A stretch of 32,087 bases of DNA from a virus (IMGVR_UViG_3300029952_000091:1-32087); one strand, 5' to 3'. Counted from the stretch's first letter, positions 1-5,636 are shown. Notes: generated by a model from the sequence alone, not told the origin. Translations and numbers: made by a program.

Positions 1-1273
1 CATTAGCAAAGGCTATCAAGTAGGGGTCTGGTGACGCCACGCGTGGTGAGATACTATCACGAAACATCTTGACCGATGCCGAAATCGCCGCTTGACCCGC
101 GATGTCGAAAGTGTCGATCAGCTTGTTGCTGATGATGTGCCATGGATTGTCTGCGCCCAGTTCCTTGATGATGTGCCAGGAACCTTCATCCCAGTGATAG
201 GCCACACCTGAAAAGTAACCTAAGTCTTCCCGCTTGTAGCGTTCCCGCAACCAGTTGTACATGATGCGATCGAGCGGAACCTTGAGGGCAGACGACCCAC
301 CCGATTTGCCAGACTGCTTAGCTGGCTTCTGCTCCTTGATCTTGTTAGCCAGGGCCTTGACTGCGATCTTGATTTCCTGCAATCGCTCCTTGAGAGTGGT
401 ATCATCAGGTGCTGAACGCTCTGCCTCCTGCGCGCAAATTTCCTCGATCTCGTCTTCCGTGAACTTCTCATGGTACATGTAGGTTGTGGCGGACAGCATG
501 GAATGGTGGTGGTCGCCAGGGGAAGTTTGGCCGATGTACCGAAAAATCGGGGAAGTCGGGTTTTTTGCGTATTGGTAAATGAGGAGCAAGTGATAGGGTT
601 TGAGGGCAGGGAGATTGGACGGTGGAACCTCAGACAGGTCTTGAACGATGTCAGTTCCTGGAAACGGTATCCAACGATAAAAACGGTCAGTGCCATCGTC
701 GTTTGGCTTCTGATGCTTGGAGGGGGGAACTACAGTGTAGCCCATTCCACCACCGGCACCGAAAATCTCGATGCAAGGCGGCTTGGTTGGCTTTTCGAAG
801 GGAATGTGGGGAATGTAAAACTTGGTAGCCTTGATGAAACTGGGACCAGCTAGCCTGCGCTCGGCCATGATGTCGGTAATACGGTCTGGATAGTGGTAGC
901 GAACGAAGAAAGTGCCACCCTTGGAACCATACTTGACCGGGGCTGGAGTGCCAATGATGTCGGCCAACACCTGCATGGTTGCGCCACCATCAAGCTGGTC
1001 CTCGATGTCCACGTCGATGATCATAAGACCAGTGGTTCCATCTCGGAAATGGTCACCGAGGACACCAATGCCGGAATAAGGGTGGTTCTTGAACTCTTCA
1101 AGCATCTGCTCCTCAGAGAAGAACCCCTCGTGCTGATTGATGGGACGGGTCAGACCATTCTTGGCGACCCACTCCGCATTACGGTGGACAATTACAGGCT
1201 GGTAGCCATGAGACATATAGCGACATGCGAGGTCAATAGGCAGCGAGCGATCAGAAATCAGCACCTGTGACAT
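1..1273 (-). CDS. Primase-polymerase with D5-like helicase region (partial, C-terminus beyond window)
   Basis: 424 codons are visible, open to base 2, so the 3' end lies outside the window. Residues 1-200 look like an archaeo-eukaryotic primase (Prim-Pol) domain. The metal-binding motif is MIIDVDIED (D87, D89), followed by KYGSKGGTFF (114-123), and IEIFGAGGGMGYTVVPPSKH (168-187) resembles the third Prim-Pol motif. Residues 345-424 (YFSGVAYHWDEGSWH, then DTFDIAG and AFAN) resemble the region leading into D5-type SF3 helicases, so the missing part probably holds the ATPase. In phages such proteins prime and unwind DNA at the origin. The start at 1273 follows an AGGA about 10 nt upstream and a strong promoter 30-60 bp upstream. 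Family assignment is by motif recognition; the helicase part is inferred because it is truncated. Confidence 0.85.
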   Translation of the reverse strand, partial: MSQVLISDRSLPIDLACRYMSHGYQPVIVHRNAEWVAKNGLTRPINQHEGFFSEEQMLEEFKNHPYSGIGVLGDHFRDGTTGLMIIDVDIEDQLDGGATMQVLADIIGTPAPVKYGSKGGTFFVRYHYPDRITDIMAERRLAGPSFIKATKFYIPHIPFEKPTKPPCIEIFGAGGGMGYTVVPPSKHQKPNDDGTDRFYRWIPFPGTDIVQDLSEVPPSNLPALKPYHLLLIYQYAKNPTSPIFRYIGQTSPGDHHHSMLSATTYMYHEKFTEDEIEEICAQEAERSAPDDTTLKERLQEIKIAVKALANKIKEQKPAKQSGKSGGSSALKVPLDRIMYNWLRERYKREDLGYFSGVAYHWDEGSWHIIKELGADNPWHIISNKLIDTFDIAGQAAISASVKMFRDSISPRVASPDPYLIAFAN

Positions 1274-1303
1274 ATGAGGAGGGTCCTAAAGCATCGAGAG
1301 GAC

Positions 1304-1332
1304 AGTGTAGCAGTAGCCATCCTACCTGTCAA
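1304..1332 (-). promoter_or_regulatory. Sigma70-like promoter for the primase gene
   Basis: Reading the minus strand, TTGACA (1332-1327) is followed by a 17-bp spacer and TACACT (1309-1304). A TG dinucleotide lies just before the -10 box (TGC-TACACT), as in extended -10 promoters. The predicted transcript would begin near 1297, leaving a leader of about 25 nt before the start codon at 1273. The -35 match is perfect; activity is inferred. Confidence 0.75.
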
Positions 1333-1356
1333 GAGGGAGGGTTGAAGCGGGTCGGC

Positions 1357-1390
1357 GGTAGCCAGTAAGACGATGGCTACCATGGCTACC
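1357..1390. repeat. Repeat cluster 1 (GGTAGCCA / TGGCTACC)
   Basis: GGTAGCCA (1357-1364), 9 bp, TGGCTACC (1374-1381), one A, then TGGCTACC (1383-1390). The first two copies form an inverted repeat and the last two a direct repeat with a 9-bp period. Single additional copies occur at 1312-1319 (one mismatch), 1479-1486, and inside the primase gene at 1201-1208. Confidence 0.8.
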
Positions 1391-1584
1391 GAGGTTGTGC
1401 GGTAGACGGGAGGAGAGGACGGTAGAGGGAGGCGGTAGACAGTAAAATTTGGATGCTAGACCCGGGAGAGAGGCCGAGGGTAGCCACAGTAAGGGGTGGT
1501 AAGGGGTATTTTTTTTGACAAGGTTTTCTTTTTTAGTGGTAGGGGGGGGGGGGAGAGAGAAAGTATCGTAGGAGAAGCTGGTCC

Positions 1585-1617
1585 GGTAGCCATGTCGTAC
1601 TGGCTACCATGGCTACC
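1585..1617. repeat. Repeat cluster 2, same architecture as cluster 1
   Basis: GGTAGCCA (1585-1592), 8 bp, TGGCTACC (1601-1608), one A, TGGCTACC (1610-1617). The arrangement differs from cluster 1 by one base in the first spacer, while the spacer sequences are different. Conserved geometry with diverged spacers argues for protein-binding sites rather than a recent duplication. Confidence 0.8.
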
Positions 1618-1674
1618 GGCCACCCTCTGGCCCGCTTTACTTCTCGGCACCCTCGAACTTGTGTTCAAACCCAC

Positions 1675-1703
1675 TTGACAAACCACTCCGAACGTGTTTT
1701 ACT
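1675..1703 (+). promoter_or_regulatory. Sigma70-like promoter for the 1736-2248 gene
   Basis: TTGACA (1675-1680), 17-bp spacer, TTTACT (1698-1703). The same -35 and -10 pair recurs in the leftward small-gene block. A predicted start near 1710 excludes the upstream in-frame ATG at 1694, because that codon lies at the -10 box. Confidence 0.75.
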
Positions 1704-1735
1704 GCTTTTCCTTCGGCCCTCGGAGAACTCTTCCC

Positions 1736-2248
1736 ATGTCTTTAGACTTCGCACAAGAGATCGCAAATCTTGCTCAATACCACCCGGATTACGCTTCCCG
1801 CACCCTTTCTGTGACGTTCCCGAACTGGCGAGATGCCAAGTCCATGTGTCTTAGCATGAAGCTTGTTGCCCAGGTTCCAGATTACACCGACCCATTGTGG
1901 ACCAAGGTGGAACGCATCGTATGGAAGGAGTATCGCCGCCTGTCCAACGAGATTGCAATGGCCAAGCCCCGCGTCCAGGAACTTATCGCCCATATACCCC
2001 ATGACAGTTCCCCTGCTGGCGATGAGGCACGTATTCGCTCGATGAAAGGGCCAGAGGTTGCATTGACGTTGGCTTCCCTCGGTCTTAAGGTGGAACCCCA
2101 CCCAACAAATGCCGGTATAACCGTAATGCGTGGCAAGAATACCCTGCTCCACTTTGTGCGCAAAGGTGGCACCATCAGTGTTCCACCTGAAACAAAGCCG
2201 CAGGCTGTTACCCCTGCGGCCCCGAAATCAAAATGGGTGGTGCGTTAA
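1736..2248 (+). CDS. Hypothetical phage protein, 170 aa
   Basis: I do not recognise the family. The protein has a probably helical N-terminal half with many charged residues (VERIVWKEYRRLSNEIAMAK) and a low-complexity C-terminus rich in Pro, Ala and Lys. No transmembrane segment or catalytic motif is evident. The start at 1736 is chosen because the promoter's -10 box lies at 1698-1703 and a GGAG precedes the codon by about 10 nt. It is the only rightward gene in the left part of the window, is transcribed divergently from the primase, and converges with the leftward block, overlapping its last gene by four bases (2245-2248). The position suggests a replication or control role, but nothing in the sequence proves this. 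Confidence 0.85.
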   Translation: MSLDFAQEIANLAQYHPDYASRTLSVTFPNWRDAKSMCLSMKLVAQVPDYTDPLWTKVERIVWKEYRRLSNEIAMAKPRVQELIAHIPHDSSPAGDEARIRSMKGPEVALTLASLGLKVEPHPTNAGITVMRGKNTLLHFVRKGGTISVPPETKPQAVTPAAPKSKWVVR

Positions 2249-2493
2249 TATTCCTTCAAACGCGTCACGGTAACCGTGATATTGTCAACGGTAACGTGGT
2301 TGCTCTCGCCAACCTTGGGGGGCAGATGGTCCAGCAGCTGATTAACGGCAACCATTGGTATGAATACCAGTTCGCCTTCCAGCGCGTTCCGAACGTCAGA
2401 GATATACTCGTAGAACTCATAGTCAGCGGGACCATCGAACTCACTGTCCTTAGCGCTGACATGCCATTTGGCCCACTTTGGCATAGTGCTCAT
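2245..2493 (-). CDS. Hypothetical small phage protein, 82 aa
   Basis: Last gene of the leftward small-gene block. The acidic N-terminal half contains KDSEFDGPADYEFYEYISDV, and the C-terminus is strand-like (HVTVDNITVTVTRLKEY). No family is recognised. Its ATG at 2493 overlaps the TGA of the upstream 67-residue gene in an ATGA junction, so translation is probably coupled. Its stop overlaps that of the convergent gene at 1736-2248. There is no obvious intrinsic terminator between the two convergent genes. Confidence 0.8.
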   Translation of the reverse strand: MSTMPKWAKWHVSAKDSEFDGPADYEFYEYISDVRNALEGELVFIPMVAVNQLLDHLPPKVGESNHVTVDNITVTVTRLKEY

Positions 2494-2693
2494 GCCACCA
2501 GTTCCTTAACCAGGAGGTTCACGCCGATCTGCGCGAGGCGCTTGTTGTAGCGGCGAAGGTTGTCGCTGATGTCCATCTGGCGGAACGCGATCTGGCCGAT
2601 GCGTTCTTCGTTGCCAGCCTCTTCGGCCTCGATAAGTTCTCGTGCGAGACGGCGGCTCTCGGCAATTAGTTTCTGGTATCCGGTAATCGACAT
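2490..2693 (-). CDS. Small helical phage protein, 67 aa
   Basis: The protein is almost entirely helical and charged (LIAESRRLARELIEAEEAGN, then RQMDISDNLRRYNKRLAQIG), typical of small phage accessory or binding proteins. The family is unknown. The start at 2693 is preferred over the ATG at 2780: it has AAAGGAGC about 6 nt upstream, and the promoter at 2733-2761 lies between the two candidates. It is coupled by ATGA overlap to the following 82-residue gene. Confidence 0.85.
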   Translation of the reverse strand: MSITGYQKLIAESRRLARELIEAEEAGNEERIGQIAFRQMDISDNLRRYNKRLAQIGVNLLVKELVA

Positions 2694-2732
2694 GGTACTT
2701 GCTCCTTTATTGGTGCCGTTGGTAGCAAAACT

Positions 2733-2761
2733 AGTAAACCACAACGCGAAGGCTTTGTCAA
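2733..2761 (-). promoter_or_regulatory. Promoter with inverted-repeat flanks
   Basis: On the minus strand TTGACA (2761-2756), 17 bp, TTTACT (2738-2733), with TTGTGG just before the -10 box. The -35 hexamer lies in a conserved core, GGCTTTGTCAACCC on the plus strand, that recurs near 3141 and 3486. GC-rich half-sites flank the core in each copy, as expected if a repressor covers the -35 box. Confidence 0.75.
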
Positions 2762-2776
2762 CCCCCGCATATTCTG

Positions 2777-3088
2777 TCACGGGTTGGGGAACAGCGACTC
2801 AATCAGGTTGGTATAAAAGTCTTCCGCCTCTTCCAATGTCTTCAGTTCCTCAACCATATATCTGCTGAACGCCTCTTCGATGATATTGTTCGCGGTATAA
2901 GTGCCTACTGGCTTAATTCCCATCATCAGCATTTCGTATTGCTCGTAGCGGTCCTGCCAATCAATTGTGCCATCTTCCACTATGTGCCGCGCGGTGCAGC
3001 GGCGTGCCTGTGCCAGTTGTTCTGGGTCGCGGCAACGCTTGCGAATTTCCGCGCGGCACTTGCGAAGAATGTCCTGTATCTTGGTCAT
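2777..3088 (-). CDS. Hypothetical phage protein, 103 aa (paralogue of the 113-aa protein)
   Basis: A charged, helical protein with no recognised family. Its segment RCRDPEQLAQARRCTARHIV aligns without gaps to RCEDPDMLENARKATCKHMA in the product of 3512-3853, and both continue into a Tyr-Glu-x-hydrophobic stretch followed by GI and K. The two genes are therefore diverged duplicates. Shared R-C-x-D-P, A-R and C residues mark the conserved core. The start at 3088 has AAAGGAAC about 6 nt upstream. No good promoter lies directly in front, because the nearby -35 sequence at 3144-3149 lacks a matching -10 box, so it is probably read from upstream. Confidence 0.85.
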   Translation of the reverse strand: MTKIQDILRKCRAEIRKRCRDPEQLAQARRCTARHIVEDGTIDWQDRYEQYEMLMMGIKPVGTYTANNIIEEAFSRYMVEELKTLEEAEDFYTNLIESLFPNP

Positions 3089-3129
3089 TGTCGGTTCCTT
3101 TATTCAGCAATGAGGGAGAATGGGGTGAT

Positions 3130-3160
3130 CAACGCGGGGGCTTTGTCAACCCCCGCGTTG
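3130..3160. repeat. Perfect 11-bp inverted repeat with a -35 hexamer in the 9-nt loop
   Basis: CAACGCGGGGG (3130-3140), loop CTTTGTCAA, CCCCCGCGTTG (3150-3160). It lies between the 89-aa and 103-aa genes. It could act as a terminator-like hairpin (no U tract) or an operator. On the minus strand TTGACA faces the 103-aa gene but the expected -10 position reads ACCCCA. On the plus strand the right flank reads GTTGTGGTTTTAT, which matches the -10 side of the sister promoters. Confidence 0.8.
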
Positions 3161-3168
3161 TGGTTTTA

Positions 3169-3438
3169 TCAGACGAATTCTGTGTACATCATCCCATACC
3201 CTGTCACGGTTCCGAAGTAGCTCAAGTTGACTGTGAATGCGAACGCCATTCCCGTATAGTTGCGAAGTTCCATAATTTTAATAGGCACCAGTTCCTCATA
3301 ATAGCCTTCGCAGTTTTTCTTGAAATAGTCATTCAGCACCTTAGCCACTGAAGCGCAGTTAAGTTCCGCAAGCTCGGTGTCGAATTCATTGGTTTCGCCG
3401 GTCTCAGTCTCGGAATAGACGATGCGTGCCTTGACCAT
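3169..3438 (-). CDS. Hypothetical small phage protein, 89 aa
   Basis: Mixed alpha/beta composition: N-terminal strand-like MVKARIVYSETETGE, a middle helix (LNCASVAKVLNDYFKKN), and an aromatic-rich C-terminus. No family or catalytic motif is recognised. AAGGAGC lies about 7 nt before the ATG at 3438, and a clear promoter (3466-3494) lies just upstream, so the gene can be expressed on its own within the leftward block. Confidence 0.85.
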   Translation of the reverse strand: MVKARIVYSETETGETNEFDTELAELNCASVAKVLNDYFKKNCEGYYEELVPIKIMELRNYTGMAFAFTVNLSYFGTVTGYGMMYTEFV

Positions 3439-3465
3439 GTGAATAGCTCCTTGGTTAACTTAAGC

Positions 3466-3494
3466 ATTAAACCACAACGCTAGGGCTTTGTCAA
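3466..3494 (-). promoter_or_regulatory. Promoter of the TTGACA-N17-TTTAAT type
   Basis: On the minus strand TTGACA (3494-3489), 17-bp spacer ending in GTTGTGG, then TTTAAT (3471-3466). It shares the GGCTTTGTCAACCC core and GTTGTGG extension with the promoter at 2733-2761. It is the closest of the group to the sigma70 consensus. Confidence 0.8.
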
Positions 3495-3511
3495 CCCTCG
3501 CGCGCGTTCTG

Positions 3512-3853
3512 CTACTTGTCTCCAAACAGGGTTTTCATTATATAGGTTTTATATTCGTCGGCAATTTCCTCATCCACGATGTCTTCCATGTCTTCCATGT
3601 CGGACTCTGAAGTCCAATATTCAATGAGATAATCAACCGTGCATTCTTTGAAGGCTTTGATTTCGATGCCGTTCCATATCAGTTCATACATGTCTTGAAC
3701 TCTCAGTTCTGAGAATTCGCACTCAGCCATATGCTTGCAGGTTGCTTTACGCGCATTTTCCAGCATATCCGGGTCTTCGCACCGCGTGCGAACGGTCACC
3801 CACATCGCGTCGAGCTTGTCGTTGACGGCTTTGATGATTGCTTCGTCGCTCAT
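3512..3853 (-). CDS. Hypothetical acidic phage protein, 113 aa (paralogue of the 103-aa protein)
   Basis: Strongly acidic, with a DMEDMEDIVDEEIADE stretch near the C-terminus (about residues 86-101). The RCEDPDMLENARKATCKHMA segment (residues 24-43) aligns to the product of 2777-3088. High acidity could suit a DNA mimic or a protein-binding accessory factor; that is speculation. The start at 3853 is preceded by ACAGGAGCC, in a leader nearly identical to that of the 185-aa gene further upstream. A hairpin at 3890-3911 sits in its leader. Confidence 0.85.
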   Translation of the reverse strand: MSDEAIIKAVNDKLDAMWVTVRTRCEDPDMLENARKATCKHMAECEFSELRVQDMYELIWNGIEIKAFKECTVDYLIEYWTSESDMEDMEDIVDEEIADEYKTYIMKTLFGDK

Positions 3854-3889
3854 TGTAGGCTCCTGTATTCGACCTCATCTGGTCGGAGA

Positions 3890-3911
3890 AGCCGATCCGT
3901 TAAGATCGGCT
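3890..3911 (-). promoter_or_regulatory. 8-bp stem-loop between small genes
   Basis: AGCCGATC, 6-nt loop, GATCGGCT. The loop holds the stop codon of the candidate 48-aa ORF and the hairpin lies about 37 nt before the 113-aa start codon. No U tract follows, so it fits a leader structure or transcript-processing site better than an intrinsic terminator. Confidence 0.45.
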
Positions 3912-4046
3912 ACCCGGACTAGACACTACAGCGTAAACCACGATCTCGATCACAATCACCAAGATAATGAAGCCCCAGGCGATCCAAACCCAGTTCCCAG
4001 TGGGCTTGCGGGGGGATTGCGCCCCCCACCTGCGGTGGTGGCTCAA
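3900..4046 (-). CDS. Candidate small single-pass membrane protein, 48 aa (TTG start)
   Basis: An open frame with a TTG codon whose last bases overlap the stop of the upstream 185-aa gene (TTGA junction), with AAGG 7 nt before it. The first 18 residues are basic (HHRR, PRK). They are followed by about 25 strongly hydrophobic residues, including WVWIAWGFIILVIVIEIVVY, and a short polar tail. This is the classic profile of a tiny inner-membrane protein with a cytoplasmic positive N-terminus. Such proteins in phages may act in lysis control, superinfection exclusion or membrane targeting. The non-ATG start and lack of a known homologue keep this tentative; an unbroken hydrophobic run of this length is unlikely by chance. 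Confidence 0.5.
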   Translation of the reverse strand: MSHHRRWGAQSPRKPTGNWVWIAWGFIILVIVIEIVVYAVVSSPGSRS

Positions 4047-4600
4047 GCTGCTACCTTCGATTTCTTGGCCTTGCCCTTGGCCGGGGTGAACGCCACCCCG
4101 AAGCGCCCTGTGATCGACCCGATCCGGACCTTGGCATCCGGGTCATTCCGCAGCAGGCCCCGGATGCGGTTAGCGAGGTTCATGCGCTGCATTCCGACGT
4201 TCAGGCCCTCCCATGATTGCTTCCAGAGTCCGGAGTCGATGCCGATCTGCTTGAGTGCCATGACATCGACCTTGACGACCTTGCCATCCAGCACCTGGAT
4301 CGCGTTCCGCATCTCGATGTCCACAGTGTCGCCGCAACCTGGACCATGCGGATTGTGGCTGTATTGGTCGTGGTAGTCCTTGGCCATCACGCCGCACTTG
4401 GCGAACGCGCTGGCGTCTTCGGGGGCTTCGAATTCAACCTCGCCTGCGTCCCAGGCTTCGAAAGCCTCGGCGGTGCTGTCGAACGTCTCAGTGGAGTTCA
4501 GCCCGTCCACGGTGCGGTTGAGTACGAAACCCGCATCCGTCTCGATGAAGGTGAAGCCCAGCTTCGCGGCTTTCTTGACACTCGAATGGTGGATCAGCAT
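4043..4600 (-). CDS. Hypothetical phage protein, 185 aa
   Basis: Unrecognised family. The N-terminal half has strand-rich segments (GFTFIETDAGFVLNR, residues 15-29) and an acidic stretch. The middle has CGDTVDIEMRNAIQVLDGKV, and the C-terminal third is helical and basic, ending in AKGKAKKSKVAA, which could contact nucleic acid. The start at 4600 is chosen over the in-frame ATG at 4699 because AGGAGC lies 5 nt upstream and a candidate -10 box sits at 4648-4653. Its leader (GAGGTCACAATACAGGAGCC) is nearly the same as that of the 113-aa gene. It overlaps the 48-aa ORF by four bases. Confidence 0.85.
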   Translation of the reverse strand: MLIHHSSVKKAAKLGFTFIETDAGFVLNRTVDGLNSTETFDSTAEAFEAWDAGEVEFEAPEDASAFAKCGVMAKDYHDQYSHNPHGPGCGDTVDIEMRNAIQVLDGKVVKVDVMALKQIGIDSGLWKQSWEGLNVGMQRMNLANRIRGLLRNDPDAKVRIGSITGRFGVAFTPAKGKAKKSKVAA

Positions 4601-4647
4601 GGTCGGCTCCTGTATTGTGACCTCGGCGGGATCGCCTCGACCCATTA

Positions 4648-4676
4648 AGTAAACCACGCGGCGCTTGCCGGTGGAA
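4648..4676 (-). promoter_or_regulatory. Weak promoter with conserved GTGG-TTTACT
   Basis: TTTACT preceded by CGTGG matches the -10 side of the stronger promoters, but the -35 position reads TTCCAC, a poor match to TTGACA. It may need an activator or be a relic. A further GTGG-TTTAC is at 3932-3940 in front of the 113-aa gene, also without a good -35 box. Confidence 0.4.
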
Positions 4677-4763
4677 GTGCAGCTTTTGCAGGGTCGCATT
4701 GTGCGTCTTGCAAATCGACCGGACTGGTCGGGAAACCCACCCCCGCAAGGGTGGGAAGCCGGA

Positions 4764-4955
4764 CTATTCCGCGTTCAGAAGCCGCGTGGCTTCCTCGCGT
4801 GCCGCGTGGGCGAGCAGGGGGTTTCCTGCCGTGGTCCAAGAGTTCGCCCAGTCTTGGGCGATTTTCCACGCCAGCGGGCGTTGCTGGCGTCGGAACAGAT
4901 CGGCCACGGCGGCTTGCACGAGGCTTGGGTCGGGGGCTTGGGTCGGGTGCGGCAT
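4764..4955 (-). CDS. Small hypothetical protein, 63 aa
   Basis: A helical, Ala/Arg-rich protein (SLVQAAVADLFRRQQ, then AREEATRLLNAE). No family is recognised. The start at 4955 (AACAGGAGCC about 9 nt upstream) is preferred over the upstream ATG at 5000, which would add a His/Pro/Thr-rich low-complexity extension encoded by a GT-dinucleotide tract. It lies 38 bp downstream of the 83-aa gene in the same direction. Confidence 0.75.
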   Translation of the reverse strand: MPHPTQAPDPSLVQAAVADLFRRQQRPLAWKIAQDWANSWTTAGNPLLAHAAREEATRLLNAE

Positions 4956-4993
4956 CGGGGTTGGCTCCTGTTCGTGTGTGTGTGTGGGGTGGC

Positions 4994-5245
4994 TCAGCAT
5001 TCTGCCGGATCGAGACCGCGTGCGCGCATACGCTCTTCGAGCGTGCTCACGATATCCCAGTCATCGATCTGCTCGGCTTGTGCCGTGGCTGCGCGCCATG
5101 CGGCAAGGATGGCTTCGTCGGCTTCGGCGTTGGCACGGGAGGCCGCGCGGCGCGTGCCCATTTTGGCTCGCATGTTGGCCTCGGCTTCTGCGGCGCGCTC
5201 CTGCGCTGCGTCGGCGTCGGCAATCAGGGAGGCGATGTCGGGCAT
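4994..5245 (-). CDS. Ala-rich helical protein, 83 aa
   Basis: Almost wholly helical, with a probable coiled coil over residues 8-60 (DADAAQERAAEAEANMRAKM). It has no recognised family. The start at 5245 is preferred over the longer frame from 5524, whose extra residues are Pro/Thr/Arg-rich and look like out-of-frame GC-rich DNA. ATAGGAGCC lies about 8 nt upstream and a plausible promoter (5301-5329) lies just beyond. This is the first gene after a long gene-poor stretch. Confidence 0.75.
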   Translation of the reverse strand: MPDIASLIADADAAQERAAEAEANMRAKMGTRRAASRANAEADEAILAAWRAATAQAEQIDDWDIVSTLEERMRARGLDPAEC

Positions 5246-5300
5246 CAGCGTGGCTCCTATTCGTGTTCGACCGGGCTGGTCGGGACTGCCCGACCCACAC

Positions 5301-5329
5301 ACAATACCACGGCGCGGCGCGGCGCACAA
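5301..5329 (-). promoter_or_regulatory. Promoter for the 83-aa/63-aa genes
   Basis: On the minus strand TTGTGC (5329-5324), 17-bp spacer ending in CGTGG, then TATTGT (5306-5301). The GTGG extension before the -10 box is shared with the other promoters of this block. Confidence 0.5.
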
Positions 5330-5606
5330 TGCCGCGAACGCATGGTCGTTATGCGCGGAGCACAATGCGATGCGAGGTCGGGACGGGTGCGTGGTGGAGG
5401 TCGGTGGGGTGGTGCCGAGGTCGGACCAGAGGGGCACGGGAAGGCAAGGACGGGGCCGCGCGGTGGTGGTGGTGGCGCGGAGTCCGGGTGGCATGGGTCG
5501 GGAGCCACGGGGGGCGGGACACACGTAATCATCCCTTGTCTCTCTCGAAAATTTCCGACACCTTTAATATTTGTCACCCATCCTTTTCCTTCCGTTTTTC
5601 CCACTC
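5330..5606. other. Gene-poor GC-rich region
   Basis: Frames here give Pro/Arg/Thr-rich low-complexity translations on both strands and no credible gene. Bases 5330-5525 are very GC-rich, while 5530-5606 are pyrimidine-rich and much lower in GC. Three direct copies of GAGGTCGG occur at 5374-5381, 5397-5404 and 5417-5424, spaced 23 and 20 bp apart. They could be binding sites for a regulatory protein. Confidence 0.5.
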
Positions 5607-5636
5607 TCACGCTTTATTCATCACCCATCCTTTTCC
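5574..5636. repeat. 16-bp direct repeat
   Basis: TCACCCATCCTTTTCC occurs at 5574-5589 and 5621-5636, a 47-bp period. On the minus strand each copy encodes the same peptide core, EGKGWV, but the two are in different frames, as if a coding segment had been partly duplicated. Confidence 0.75.

Larger units (their letters stand above)
1274..1735. other. Divergent intergenic region, candidate origin or operator
   Basis: No convincing gene is present in these 462 bp. The region holds a leftward and a rightward promoter, seven exact or one-mismatch copies of an 8-bp motif (GGTAGCCA or its complement TGGCTACC), shorter GGTAGA repeats (about 1401-1440), a run of eight T (about 1509-1516), and an uninterrupted run of 12 G (1542-1553). 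It separates the primase from a divergent gene. This layout fits a replication origin with iterons or a control region, which is inference. Confidence 0.6.

Noticed and set aside
255-1270. Several plus-strand frames at the left end
   Set aside because: They oppose the primase frame, which is open for 424 codons with Prim-Pol motifs.
1515-1543. TTGACA after the T8 tract as a further plus-strand promoter
   Set aside because: The expected -10 position reads GGTAGG, so it lacks a matching box.
2198-2219. CCGCAGG / CCTGCGG hairpin near the convergent gene ends
   Set aside because: It is inside the coding region of the 170-aa gene, has a 7-bp stem and no U tract; it may be chance.
4010-4027. GGGGGG / CCCCCC hairpin as an intrinsic terminator of the 185-aa gene
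   Set aside because: The stem is only 6 bp, no U tract follows on either strand, and it falls inside the candidate 48-aa coding frame.
5257-5610. 117-codon minus-strand frame starting near the direct repeat
   Set aside because: Only its first 25 residues look protein-like; the rest is Pro/Thr/Arg-rich and covers a promoter and GC-rich gene-free DNA. Treated as a shadow or remnant.
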